Shown piece by piece: positions 53,972 through 61,503 of a DNA stretch of 64,000 bases. The number at the start of each line of letters is the position of its first letter. The stretch's first letter is position 1. Origin of the DNA: an uncultured Flavobacteriaceae bacterium (lineage in GTDB: Bacteria > Bacteroidota > Bacteroidia > Flavobacteriales > Flavobacteriaceae); NCBI GenBank assembly GCA_937944485.1, contig CALDYU010000002.1, forward strand, positions 1 through 64,000. Direction: 5' to 3'. Position numbers and translations under genes: made by a program. Below the pieces are notes generated by a model, which did not search any database, was not told the DNA's origin, and was given only the letters and a program-made list of their open reading frames with translations.

Positions 53972-54769
53972 ATGAAGAGTTTGAAATTAGGATTTCTCAT
54001 TATGTTAGGTATCAGCTTTTTAGGATCTAGCATCAGTTCATGTTCAAAAGATAAAAACGATACCCCTGTTGACATGGAGAGTATGGAAGATGAAGAGGAA
54101 ACCGAGGAGACATCTTATGATATTACGCCTATTTTAGATTTGTTCGAAGGCACAGGTCTTTCTTACGAAGTTAGTGGCGATAATGTAATTTTCACAACAA
54201 CAGATCTTCCCGACCATAAGAGTCCGTATTGGGATACTTCACACGAACTTTATGAGGCGTACAATGGTGATAACGGTTCTTTTAATTTGAATCCGAATCG
54301 AATATCGGAACAGAATATTGTTTTTACCATACCGTTGTTTCCTGAAGCAGCAAGTACCAATGAAGAGACGGGTCTCGGTCCGATTGGTATTTCAAGAAAC
54401 GGTGTCGTCTTTTTTAATCAGTATGCTGGCCCTAATAATCAACCTTTGACGAATGAGATAAACTCTTTTGACCAATATTTTGGCCATCCACAAAATATAG
54501 GTGCTTATCACTATCATATTGAACCTACATTTCTGACTGGCGAATATGGGGCTGATGCTTTCTTAGGATTACTTTCTGACGGATTTCCGGTGTACGGCCC
54601 TATGGAGAATGGTGCTGAAATCACGAATGCCGATTTAGATGATTTTCATGGTCATACAAGCGCTACAGCAGAATTTCCCAATCGTATCTATCACTATCAT
54701 ATTACTGATGCTGACCCTTATTTGAATGGCAATGGCTATTATGGTACTCCCGGTAATGTAAGTATGTAA
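53972..54769 (+). CDS. YHYH-domain lipoprotein, cassette 2
   Basis: 265 residues. Lipobox SISSC (Cys24), an acidic linker rich in Glu (30-50), YHYH tetrads at 179-182 and 240-243, and LSDGFPVYGP between them, the same layout as the cassette 1 copy. The two sequences have clearly diverged outside the motifs, so the duplication is old or the copies have specialised. The MORN gene starts 4 bp after its stop. Confidence 0.88.
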   Translation: MKSLKLGFLIMLGISFLGSSISSCSKDKNDTPVDMESMEDEEETEETSYDITPILDLFEGTGLSYEVSGDNVIFTTTDLPDHKSPYWDTSHELYEAYNGDNGSFNLNPNRISEQNIVFTIPLFPEAASTNEETGLGPIGISRNGVVFFNQYAGPNNQPLTNEINSFDQYFGHPQNIGAYHYHIEPTFLTGEYGADAFLGLLSDGFPVYGPMENGAEITNADLDDFHGHTSATAEFPNRIYHYHITDADPYLNGNGYYGTPGNVSM

Positions 54770-54773
54770 ATAC

Positions 54774-55334
54774 ATGCGAATTCTTGTTTTTATTCTTTGC
54801 GCTTCAATTTGGCTTCTTTCCTGTGAAAGAGAGTCCTTAATCGTTGATAAATCAAGCAACGAACTTCAATTAAATAATGGTGTTTTGTTGTATCAAGGCC
54901 TTCCTTTTAATGGGATCTTGGTTAGTAGCTATGATTCACTCACTTTTAAAATGAAATTAGCCTATAAAGAAGGACGTAAAGATGGATACGAAAAACAATG
55001 GTACCCCAATGGCAAAATTGCGCAAAGTCGTACCTATTCAAAAGGAATAAAAGTTGGAAATCATTTAGGATGGTGGGAAGATGGAAGTGAAAAATTCTAT
55101 TATAACTTCAACGAGAAGGGCGAATTCGAAGGGAGTAGGAAAGAATGGTATCAAAACGGACAATTAATTCGTGATTTCAATTACTCAAAAGGAAAAGAAG
55201 TCGGAAGTCAACGAATGTGGACGGAAACAGGAAAGATAAGAGCAAATTATGAAGTCAAAAACGGCGAGCGATTCGGTTTGATTGGTTTAAAGAAGTGTTA
55301 TACAGTTAACGTAAATTCAAATGAACTCAAATAA
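54774..55334 (+). CDS. MORN-repeat (YwqK-like) lipoprotein, cassette 2
   Basis: 186 residues with a lipoprotein-like signal peptide (MRILVFILCASIWLLSC). Four to five MORN-type repeats follow: LPFNGILVSSYDSL, KDGYEKQWYPNGKI, VGNHLGWWEDGSE, FEGSRKEWYQNGQL and VGSQRMWTETGKI. It ends with the same FGL/FGM-type C-terminal part as the cassette 1 copy (RFGLIGLKKCY against IFGMRRANSCY). It overlaps the next SCO gene by 14 bp. Confidence 0.87.
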   Translation: MRILVFILCASIWLLSCERESLIVDKSSNELQLNNGVLLYQGLPFNGILVSSYDSLTFKMKLAYKEGRKDGYEKQWYPNGKIAQSRTYSKGIKVGNHLGWWEDGSEKFYYNFNEKGEFEGSRKEWYQNGQLIRDFNYSKGKEVGSQRMWTETGKIRANYEVKNGERFGLIGLKKCYTVNVNSNELK

Positions 55335-55983
55335 CTGGGTTTTTTTATTGGCAATGTTGTTTATACTTGTTTCCTGTAATGAGGGTAACAAGAATAAATT
55401 AAACGATATGGCGAATGAGCAAACTTCAGAAACCAAATTGCCATACTTTAATTCGGCACTATTTACACCAGAATGGGAAAAGGGAGAACATAAGATTCCG
55501 GAGTTTTCTTTTCGTAATCAGAATGGAGAGCAAGTAACCAATAAAACCTTTGAAGGTAAGATCTATGTAGCTGATTTCTTTTTTACTATTTGCCCAGGTA
55601 TTTGCCCGAAACTCACGAAAAATATGGGTATGCTTCAAGATGAATACCAGGGCGATTCAGATATTATGCTTTTGTCACATTCGGTAATGCCCTGGCATGA
55701 TTCTGTCGATAAATTAAATGTGTATGCCGAACAAAACGGTGTCAACTTACCCCAATGGCATTTGGTTACCGGCGATACTCACGCAATTTATGATATCGCG
55801 AGAAACGGATATTTTGCTGATGAAGATTTCACAAAGACCCAAGAAGCTTCAGATTTTATTCATACCGAAAACTTCATTTTAGTAGACAAACAGGGATACA
55901 TTAGAGGTGTTTATAATGGTACACTTGCCCTTGAAGTAAAGCGTTTGATACGGCATATTGAAATTCTTAAAAAAGAGCTCTGA
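55321..55983 (+). CDS. SCO1/SenC-family copper chaperone, cassette 2
   Basis: 220 residues. Lipobox LVSC (Cys19), copper ligands C91-PGI-C95 and H181 in DFIHTENF. It shares long blocks with the cassette 1 SCO, for example LLSHSV, WHLVTGD and HTENF, with about half of the residues the same by eye. Here a proline follows the CxxxC motif (CPGICP), as in classical SCO, while the cassette 1 protein has leucine. Coupled to the MORN gene by a 14-bp overlap. Confidence 0.92.
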   Translation: MNSNNWVFLLAMLFILVSCNEGNKNKLNDMANEQTSETKLPYFNSALFTPEWEKGEHKIPEFSFRNQNGEQVTNKTFEGKIYVADFFFTICPGICPKLTKNMGMLQDEYQGDSDIMLLSHSVMPWHDSVDKLNVYAEQNGVNLPQWHLVTGDTHAIYDIARNGYFADEDFTKTQEASDFIHTENFILVDKQGYIRGVYNGTLALEVKRLIRHIEILKKEL

Positions 55984-56003
55984 TTTTTGTGCTATTTTTG
56001 AGT

Positions 56004-57029
56004 ATGCGCAAACTCTTTATACTTCTAGTTTTTGTGATGTTGTTTTCTTGTGTTGAAAGAGAGAACAAACTTCCTTTTACTTCCGTAGTAATTGATTCTA
56101 TTTATGAAGATACGCTGAGTATCCGCGCTATTGATATTGTCGGAAATACATTGCGTTACGCTGCCAATAAGGGCACTTTCGGCAATATAGATTTACGAAC
56201 CGGGAAGATTATGGAAGGCATTCAAAAGTATGACACTATAGTACCCGAATTTCGGGCTATAGCCCATACATCAACAGCTTTTTTTATGCTTTCGATTGGT
56301 AGTCCGGCATTGCTGTATAAAACGGGCGATCACGGTAAAATGGATTTGGTATATACGGAAGAAGGGGACCAAGTCTTTTATGATGCAATGACCTTTTGGA
56401 ATGATCAAGAAGGTATTGCTGTAGGCGATACTGTTGATGGATGCTTTTCAATTATTATTACCAGGGATGGTGGTGAAAATTGGAAGAAACTACCCTGTAA
56501 TACGCTTCCAGAAATGATTGAAGGTGAAGGTGCTTTTGCTGCAAGTAATACGAATATTAAAACAATCAATGATAAAACATGGGTGGCTACCACTAAACGC
56601 ATACTATATTCTCCGGATAAAGGAAAAACTTGGAAGGCATATGAAACACCAATTTTGAATACGAAGGAAGCTGAAGGGATATATACTATTAACTTTTACG
56701 ATGACAATCTAGGAATTGCTTTCGGAGGTGATTATACGAATGCTGATGGAAATTCGGCTAATAAAGCTATCACCAAAGACGGTGGAAAAACATGGACACT
56801 TATCGCTGATGGTCAAGAACCGCCTTATAAAAGTTGTGTGCAATTTGTGCCAAATTCTGACGGTAAGGGGATTGTTGCACTTGGTTTTACAGGAATATCG
56901 TATTCTAGTGACACGGGTGCTACATGGAAACAACTCTCAGAGGAATCTTTTTATACATTACGTTTTTTGAATGATTCCATTGCCTATGCAGCAGGAAAAA
57001 ATCGAATAGCCAAACTTACATTTAAATAA
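56004..57029 (+). CDS. BNR/YCF48-like beta-propeller lipoprotein
   Basis: The start is set at the ATG at 56004, which opens a lipoprotein signal (MRKLFILLVFVMLFSC); a GTG at 55989 would add five residues. 341 residues with repeated BNR/Asp-box motifs (ITRDGGENWKKL, YSPDKGKTWKAY, ITKDGGKTWTLI and YSSDTGATWKQL), that is, a sialidase-like or YCF48/HCF136-like propeller. YCF48 proteins are assembly factors in photosynthetic organisms; in other bacteria the role is unknown. It follows the second SCO gene by 20 bp and is the last gene of the locus. Confidence 0.85.
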   Translation: MRKLFILLVFVMLFSCVERENKLPFTSVVIDSIYEDTLSIRAIDIVGNTLRYAANKGTFGNIDLRTGKIMEGIQKYDTIVPEFRAIAHTSTAFFMLSIGSPALLYKTGDHGKMDLVYTEEGDQVFYDAMTFWNDQEGIAVGDTVDGCFSIIITRDGGENWKKLPCNTLPEMIEGEGAFAASNTNIKTINDKTWVATTKRILYSPDKGKTWKAYETPILNTKEAEGIYTINFYDDNLGIAFGGDYTNADGNSANKAITKDGGKTWTLIADGQEPPYKSCVQFVPNSDGKGIVALGFTGISYSSDTGATWKQLSEESFYTLRFLNDSIAYAAGKNRIAKLTFK

Positions 57030-57088
57030 ATATAAGGGTCACTTCTAAACTCTGATTTTGTTTAAGGCTTTTTTGTCGTACCGTAGTA

Positions 57089-57142
57089 CTTTTTTTGTCA
57101 TTCATTGCCCTTTTTTTGTCATTCCGAGGTACGAAGAATCCA
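57089..57142. repeat. GTCATTCCGAGG dispersed repeat, copy 1
   Basis: A direct repeat of about 45 bp, TTTTTTGTCATTCATTGCCC then TTTTTTTGTCATTCCGAGG, in the 331-bp gap between two convergent operons. GTCATTCCGAGG is a dispersed repeat core frequent in Bacteroidota intergenic DNA. Confidence 0.75.
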
Positions 57143-57252
57143 TTATATATCATGAGTTTCCTCACCCGATTTATAACGGGATTCGGAAGGGCAATGCTAG
57201 CTTATTTTTATTGAAAATCTTGTCGTTTAGGGACTATTTTTTATTATGCAGA

Positions 57253-57305
57253 ACCCTTTTTTGTTATTCATTACCCTTTTTTGTCATTCCGAGGCACTAG
57301 GAATT
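57253..57305. repeat. GTCATTCCGAGG dispersed repeat, copy 2
   Basis: The second copy (CCTTTTTTGTTATTCATTACCC then TTTTTTGTCATTCCGAGG, given in parts), in the same orientation, about 164 bp after copy 1. The reading frame spanning both copies is not a gene. The rest of the 331-bp gap holds nothing recognised. Confidence 0.75.
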
Positions 57306-57360
57306 TATTCGATATTAAAAGCGTTCTCTTCCAATTGACAGTATAAAATGACGAGTACTA

Positions 57361-57816
57361 TTATCGATAACCACCGCCTCCTTTTTTATGACGGTATTGT
57401 TTGATAAGGCGTCTTTTAAAATCTTCTTCAGCCTTCATCAAAAGAATCGTTTTCTTCGAAGATATAGTCTCATTTAACTTTTTAAAGTAAGCAACACTAA
57501 GTTTAGTTTTATCGCTTTCAAGTTTTATGGCTAATTGAAGCAACTTATCGGCCTCACTTTCAGATAATTCATTGACAGATTTTAATTTAGACCGTATTTC
57601 AGTACGTTCTTTTTTCCGAAGGGCAGTAACTTTTGCTTCATGATCATTATAGATGGGCCAAAACATTTCTGCTTCACTGCTTGATAAATCTAAACGTTCG
57701 GTAATAAATGCAACTTTGAGTGATTTGATTTTCTCTCGATCTGGTCTGCGTTGCCCATATATATGTGTACTAGCAACTAAAATTAGTAATAAGGTGTATT
57801 TTGATAGGTTATTCAT
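57361..57816 (-). CDS. CpxP/Spy-like secreted protein of the second ECF module
   Basis: The start at 57816 gives a signal peptide (MNNLSKYTLLLILVASTHIYGQ); upstream in-frame ATGs at 57825 are possible. 151 residues, helical and charged, with LKVAFITERLDLSSSEAEMFWPIYN, which matches the sensor-like helical proteins placed after ECF sigma/anti-sigma pairs in Flavobacteriia (in part: LDLSSSEAEMFWPIY). It ends in a Lys/Gly-rich tail. It overlaps the anti-sigma gene by 8 bp. Confidence 0.75.
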   Translation of the reverse strand: MNNLSKYTLLLILVASTHIYGQRRPDREKIKSLKVAFITERLDLSSSEAEMFWPIYNDHEAKVTALRKKERTEIRSKLKSVNELSESEADKLLQLAIKLESDKTKLSVAYFKKLNETISSKKTILLMKAEEDFKRRLIKQYRHKKGGGGYR

Positions 57817-58321
57817 AATCATCAAGATTTAGTTCTTCAAAATCTTTTATATGTTCATCTAAATAATCAACGAGAATTTTCTCATTAATATTTTCTGTTA
57901 AAATATCATTGATTTCTAATTCATCTATGGGTAATACTTCGGCGATTTCATAAGCGCTCAAATCATATTCGTTATTCTCAAAGTATGCTTCAATGTCTGA
58001 ATCAGCTAATTCATCAAATGTAGGTTTTTCGCTATAGTTCCAATTAAAACTTAGAGCTATTAATGCTATTGCCGCAACCGATGCTGCAGCTATAAAGTAC
58101 TTTTTATAGGGCTTTAATCGAATTACCTCGGTTTCTTTAGCAGTAATTTTCTCAGCAATATTATTCGGTAATTCATCAAAATAATCGTCAGGAACAGCAA
58201 AGCCAGTTTCTTGGGGAAAATCCACTTTCTCTTCATTCAATGCATTCAAAAGCTTACCAGTAAAGTTCTCAAAGTAACCTTCAGGGGTTTTAAACGGATT
58301 ATTTTTCTTTGCTTCTTTCAT
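57809..58321 (-). CDS. Probable anti-sigma factor of the second ECF module
   Basis: 170 residues: a cytoplasmic part (1-88) containing PFKTPEGYFENFTGKLL and VPDDYFDELPNNIAEKI, two copies of a P-x-x-YF motif, one membrane helix (about 90-108, FIAAASVAAIALIALSF) and an acidic periplasmic half. The double P-x-x-YF pattern and position between an ECF sigma gene and a CpxP-like gene support an anti-sigma role. No zinc motif. It lies 32 bp after the sigma gene. Confidence 0.7.
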   Translation of the reverse strand: MKEAKKNNPFKTPEGYFENFTGKLLNALNEEKVDFPQETGFAVPDDYFDELPNNIAEKITAKETEVIRLKPYKKYFIAAASVAAIALIALSFNWNYSEKPTFDELADSDIEAYFENNEYDLSAYEIAEVLPIDELEINDILTENINEKILVDYLDEHIKDFEELNLDDYE

Positions 58322-58353
58322 TTTATTATTTGACTATCAACATCTTAAATGGT

Positions 58354-58896
58354 TTAATCATCAGTTAAATAGGCCTCTAATTTTTTTACAGCCAAATGGT
58401 AGGAGGCCTTTAATCCGCCCACCGTAGTTTCAAGAATTTCTGAGATTTCTTCATATTTCAATTCTTGAAAATACTTCATATTAAAAACCAGACGTTGTTT
58501 CTCAGGAAGAGAAGCAATTGCTTTTTGTAATTTTAGCTGAATTTCATCACCTTCAAAATATACATCTGCTTGTAAATTGGCTAACATTTGATTTTGTAAC
58601 ACCTCGCTGTTTATTCCTTGTTTTTTTGATTTAGCTTTTAAAAAACTAAGAGACTCGTTTGTTGCTATACGATACATCCAAGAATATAATTTACTATCTC
58701 CCTTGAATCCATTAATATTACGAAACACCTTAATAAAGGTATTTTGCAATACATCGTCGGCATCATCATGATTTAATACGATACTACGAATATGCCAATA
58801 GAGTCTTTGTTTATAAGTGTTTACTAAGATTTCGAAAGCTTCTGATTGCGTGTTCGAATCTTTTAATTGAGCTAGCAAGTCAGCTTCGGCTACCAA
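58354..58896 (-). CDS. ECF sigma factor of the second module
   Basis: 180 residues with region 2 (IVLNHDDADDVLQNTFIKVF and FKGDSKLYSWMYRIATNESLSFL, in part) and region 4 (LPEKQRLVFNMKYFQELKYEEIS, in part). It begins with TTG at 58896; there is no ATG before the conserved core. Paralogous to the sigma factor at 48394 but clearly diverged. It heads a three-gene unit (sigma, anti-sigma, CpxP-like) that converges on the YHYH-SCO locus. Confidence 0.92.
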   Translation of the reverse strand: MVAEADLLAQLKDSNTQSEAFEILVNTYKQRLYWHIRSIVLNHDDADDVLQNTFIKVFRNINGFKGDSKLYSWMYRIATNESLSFLKAKSKKQGINSEVLQNQMLANLQADVYFEGDEIQLKLQKAIASLPEKQRLVFNMKYFQELKYEEISEILETTVGGLKASYHLAVKKLEAYLTDD

Positions 58897-58970
58897 TAGA
58901 TGATTGTTAGAATTTTTTCTATAAGACTCTAAATTTACAAAAAGGTTTAATGCTGAATAACTAAAAAAAA

Positions 58971-58991
58971 AGCCTAGAATACTTCTAGGCT
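58971..58991 (-). terminator. Terminator of the PKD lipoprotein gene
   Basis: AGCCTAGAA / TTCTAGGCT, a 9-bp perfect stem with a 3-base loop, followed on the minus strand by a run of T. It ends the gene at 59048-59455. Confidence 0.9.
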
Positions 58992-59047
58992 TAATGGTTT
59001 TATCTCAAATGTTAGTAGCTCGTAGGTTTAGCTACACATGTAAAATC

Positions 59048-59455
59048 TTATTCAAAAGAGACTGTTTCTGAATGTGAATACTGTTCATCATCAATGGTAA
59101 CGTTTAATGTTACCGTATAATCACCAGCTGCAGGAAAAGCTACTAATCCAGGATCTGATTTCGTAGATGTCGCTGGCGTTGCACCAGGAAAAGACCACAT
59201 GAAATCTTCCCCATCGGTAAAGAGATTGTGAAAAGTTGCTGTTCTGTCTTCATCATATTTAAAGACGCTAAATTCGCCAGATTTAAGATCAAATTTTGCA
59301 TCTTCAACTGTGCTCGTTGCAGGTTCTTCAGTTTCTTGATTCTCAAAAGACTGCCCTATGGATAGTACTTCACCAGAAGATTCTTTTGAACATGAAAATA
59401 AAGTCATTGCGAAAACGCCCGTTATAATAACGGATTTAGAAATTTGTAGGTTCAT
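59048..59455 (-). CDS. PKD-domain lipoprotein
   Basis: 135 residues. Signal peptide with lipobox LFSC (Cys22), a linker rich in Glu and Thr, then one PKD-like Ig domain: FHNLFTDGEDFMWSFPGATP, then GDYTVTLNV (the F-P-x-A-G-D-Y-T-V pattern typical of PKD). It probably serves as a surface or periplasmic binding module. Monocistronic with its own terminator. Confidence 0.85.
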   Translation of the reverse strand: MNLQISKSVIITGVFAMTLFSCSKESSGEVLSIGQSFENQETEEPATSTVEDAKFDLKSGEFSVFKYDEDRTATFHNLFTDGEDFMWSFPGATPATSTKSDPGLVAFPAAGDYTVTLNVTIDDEQYSHSETVSFE

Positions 59456-59673
59456 ACAATTTAAGATTTTGGGTTAAAATTTTGTATTTAATGTGGATAG
59501 ATAACGAGTATATATCCAAATTATTACAAAACAATAAGAAAATTCCTTCAATTATTTTTTCACTTTAGAATGATAGCTGTGACTTAGCCAAGCCACATAA
59601 AAGAAGTTTTCGCTGCAATGGCTATGATAGAGAGATAAGAGAACGCATGGTTTTAGAGCTTATTGCCATCAAT

Positions 59674-61503
59674 TTAACTTAAAGATTGCATCGCTACTAA
59701 CTTTTTATAAGTCCCGTTTTTAGCCAGTAATTCCTCATGGGAACCTTGCTCTACAATTTCACCTTTTTGGAGTACGACTATCGTATTTGCGGTTTGAATA
59801 GTAGATAGGCGATGGGCAATAACAATTGACGTTCTATTACGCATCATTTTCTCTAAAGCATCTTGTACTAAACGCTCACTTTCTGTATCTAAAGCAGAGG
59901 TGGCTTCATCTAGTATCATGATTGGCGGATTCTTTAAAACGGCACGGGCAATAGACAAACGTTGTTTTTGCCCTCCGCTGAGTTTGTTACCGCCATCTCC
60001 AATATTACTATGGTAACCTTCTGGTAATTCTGTAATAAATTCATGAGCGTTCGCAATTTTAGCAGCTTCGATAACTTCATCATCGGTAGCATCACTTTTT
60101 CCGAGAAGAATGTTGCTTTTAACGCTGTCGTTAAATAAAATGGAATCCTGAGTTACCAAGCCAATTAATCCACGAAGCGATTTTTTGCTAATGTCTTTAA
60201 TATCGATGCCGTCAATTTTTATGGCACCACTATTCACATCATAAAAGCGAGTCACTAAGTTAGCAATAGTACTTTTGCCACTACCTGATTGACCAACCAG
60301 TGCCACAGAATGTCCTTTTGGAACATTTAAATCGAATTTTTTTAAGACCAAATCATCTTTATATTTAAAGGATATTTGTTCAAGCCGAATTTCCTTTTCA
60401 AAAGTGGTTTTGGCAATAGCATCAGCTTTTTCAATTATTGTGTTTTGAGTTTCAAGAATTTCAAATATTCTTTCTGCTGATGCATTCCCTTTTTTAATAT
60501 TGTAATTGACTGTTGTAATTGATTTTATAGGATTAATAATGGTGTAAAACAATCCGATATAACCCATGAATTCTTGAGGTGTTAACGGACTTTCGTTACC
60601 TAACACAAGATTTCCGCCATACCATAAAACAGTGATAACAACAGCAACACCTAAAAACTCACTGAAGGGCGAAGCCAATCCTTTACGTTGCAAAACGGCG
60701 ACCATAATGCGTTTAAATTTTGAAGTAGATTGCGTAAACTTCTCGCTGAGTTTGGGTTCGGCATTAAAGCCCTTAATTATTTTGAGCCCGCTTAATGTTT
60801 CTTCTAGAAAGGAAAGAAAAATACCTGTTTCTTTTTGAGCTTCTAAGGATTGCGCTTTCAATTTGCGACCTACAACTGAAATTAAAAAACCAGCAATTGG
60901 TAAAAAGATAAAAACAAAGAGCGTGAGTTTAGCACTTATGGCTAACATTGATATAAGTACAATCAGAATAGTAATTGGCTCGCGGGCTAGTGCCTCTAAA
61001 GAATTAATAATGGAGCCTTCTACTTCTTTTACATCAGAAGTCATTCGCGCCAAAAGATCACCTTTCTTTTGCTCCGTGAAATAGGCTAGTGGTAGTTCAA
61101 TTGTTTTGAGGTATAATTGGTCTTGAATGTCTTTGACCATTCCTGTTCGTAGGTAGGCTAAAACATACATAGCTGCATAACGGAAAAGATTTTTAAAAAA
61201 GAAAATGACAATGCTGGCAATACAAATAAAAGCGAGGGCAGCTAATGGACCGTCATTCGCCATTTGTTCAGTTAAAAAATAATTTAATGAGCCTTCAGCA
61301 TATTCTTTAAGATTTCCAAGGCCGTCATATATTGGGGCGACCGTTACTTTTTCTTGTGTTCCAAATAAAATACCTAGTGTTGGAATAAAAATAATGATAG
61401 AGAGTACATTAAAAATGGAGTATAAGACATTAAAAAATATATTAAGGTAGCCGTACTTGCCATACGGTTTCGCAAAACGTAGAATTTTTTTAAAATAGTC
61501 CAT
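59674..61503 (-). CDS. MsbA-type ABC exporter (permease-ATPase fusion)
   Basis: 609 residues: six membrane helices in the first about 330 residues, then an ABC ATPase with Walker A GQSGSGKST, signature LSGGQKQR, Walker B IMILDEATSALD and the switch His in VIAHRLST. It works as a homodimer or heterodimer exporting lipids or drugs; MsbA-like lipid A flipping is plausible beside glycosyltransferase genes, but drug export cannot be excluded. Its ATG overlaps the phosphoglucomutase stop by one base (TAATG), so the two are coupled. Confidence 0.92.
   Translation of the reverse strand: MDYFKKILRFAKPYGKYGYLNIFFNVLYSIFNVLSIIIFIPTLGILFGTQEKVTVAPIYDGLGNLKEYAEGSLNYFLTEQMANDGPLAALAFICIASIVIFFFKNLFRYAAMYVLAYLRTGMVKDIQDQLYLKTIELPLAYFTEQKKGDLLARMTSDVKEVEGSIINSLEALAREPITILIVLISMLAISAKLTLFVFIFLPIAGFLISVVGRKLKAQSLEAQKETGIFLSFLEETLSGLKIIKGFNAEPKLSEKFTQSTSKFKRIMVAVLQRKGLASPFSEFLGVAVVITVLWYGGNLVLGNESPLTPQEFMGYIGLFYTIINPIKSITTVNYNIKKGNASAERIFEILETQNTIIEKADAIAKTTFEKEIRLEQISFKYKDDLVLKKFDLNVPKGHSVALVGQSGSGKSTIANLVTRFYDVNSGAIKIDGIDIKDISKKSLRGLIGLVTQDSILFNDSVKSNILLGKSDATDDEVIEAAKIANAHEFITELPEGYHSNIGDGGNKLSGGQKQRLSIARAVLKNPPIMILDEATSALDTESERLVQDALEKMMRNRTSIVIAHRLSTIQTANTIVVLQKGEIVEQGSHEELLAKNGTYKKLVAMQSLS

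Noticed and set aside
57058-57300. 80-codon plus-strand frame in the convergent gap
   Set aside because: It reads through both GTCATTCCGAGG repeat copies and has no start context or family resemblance.
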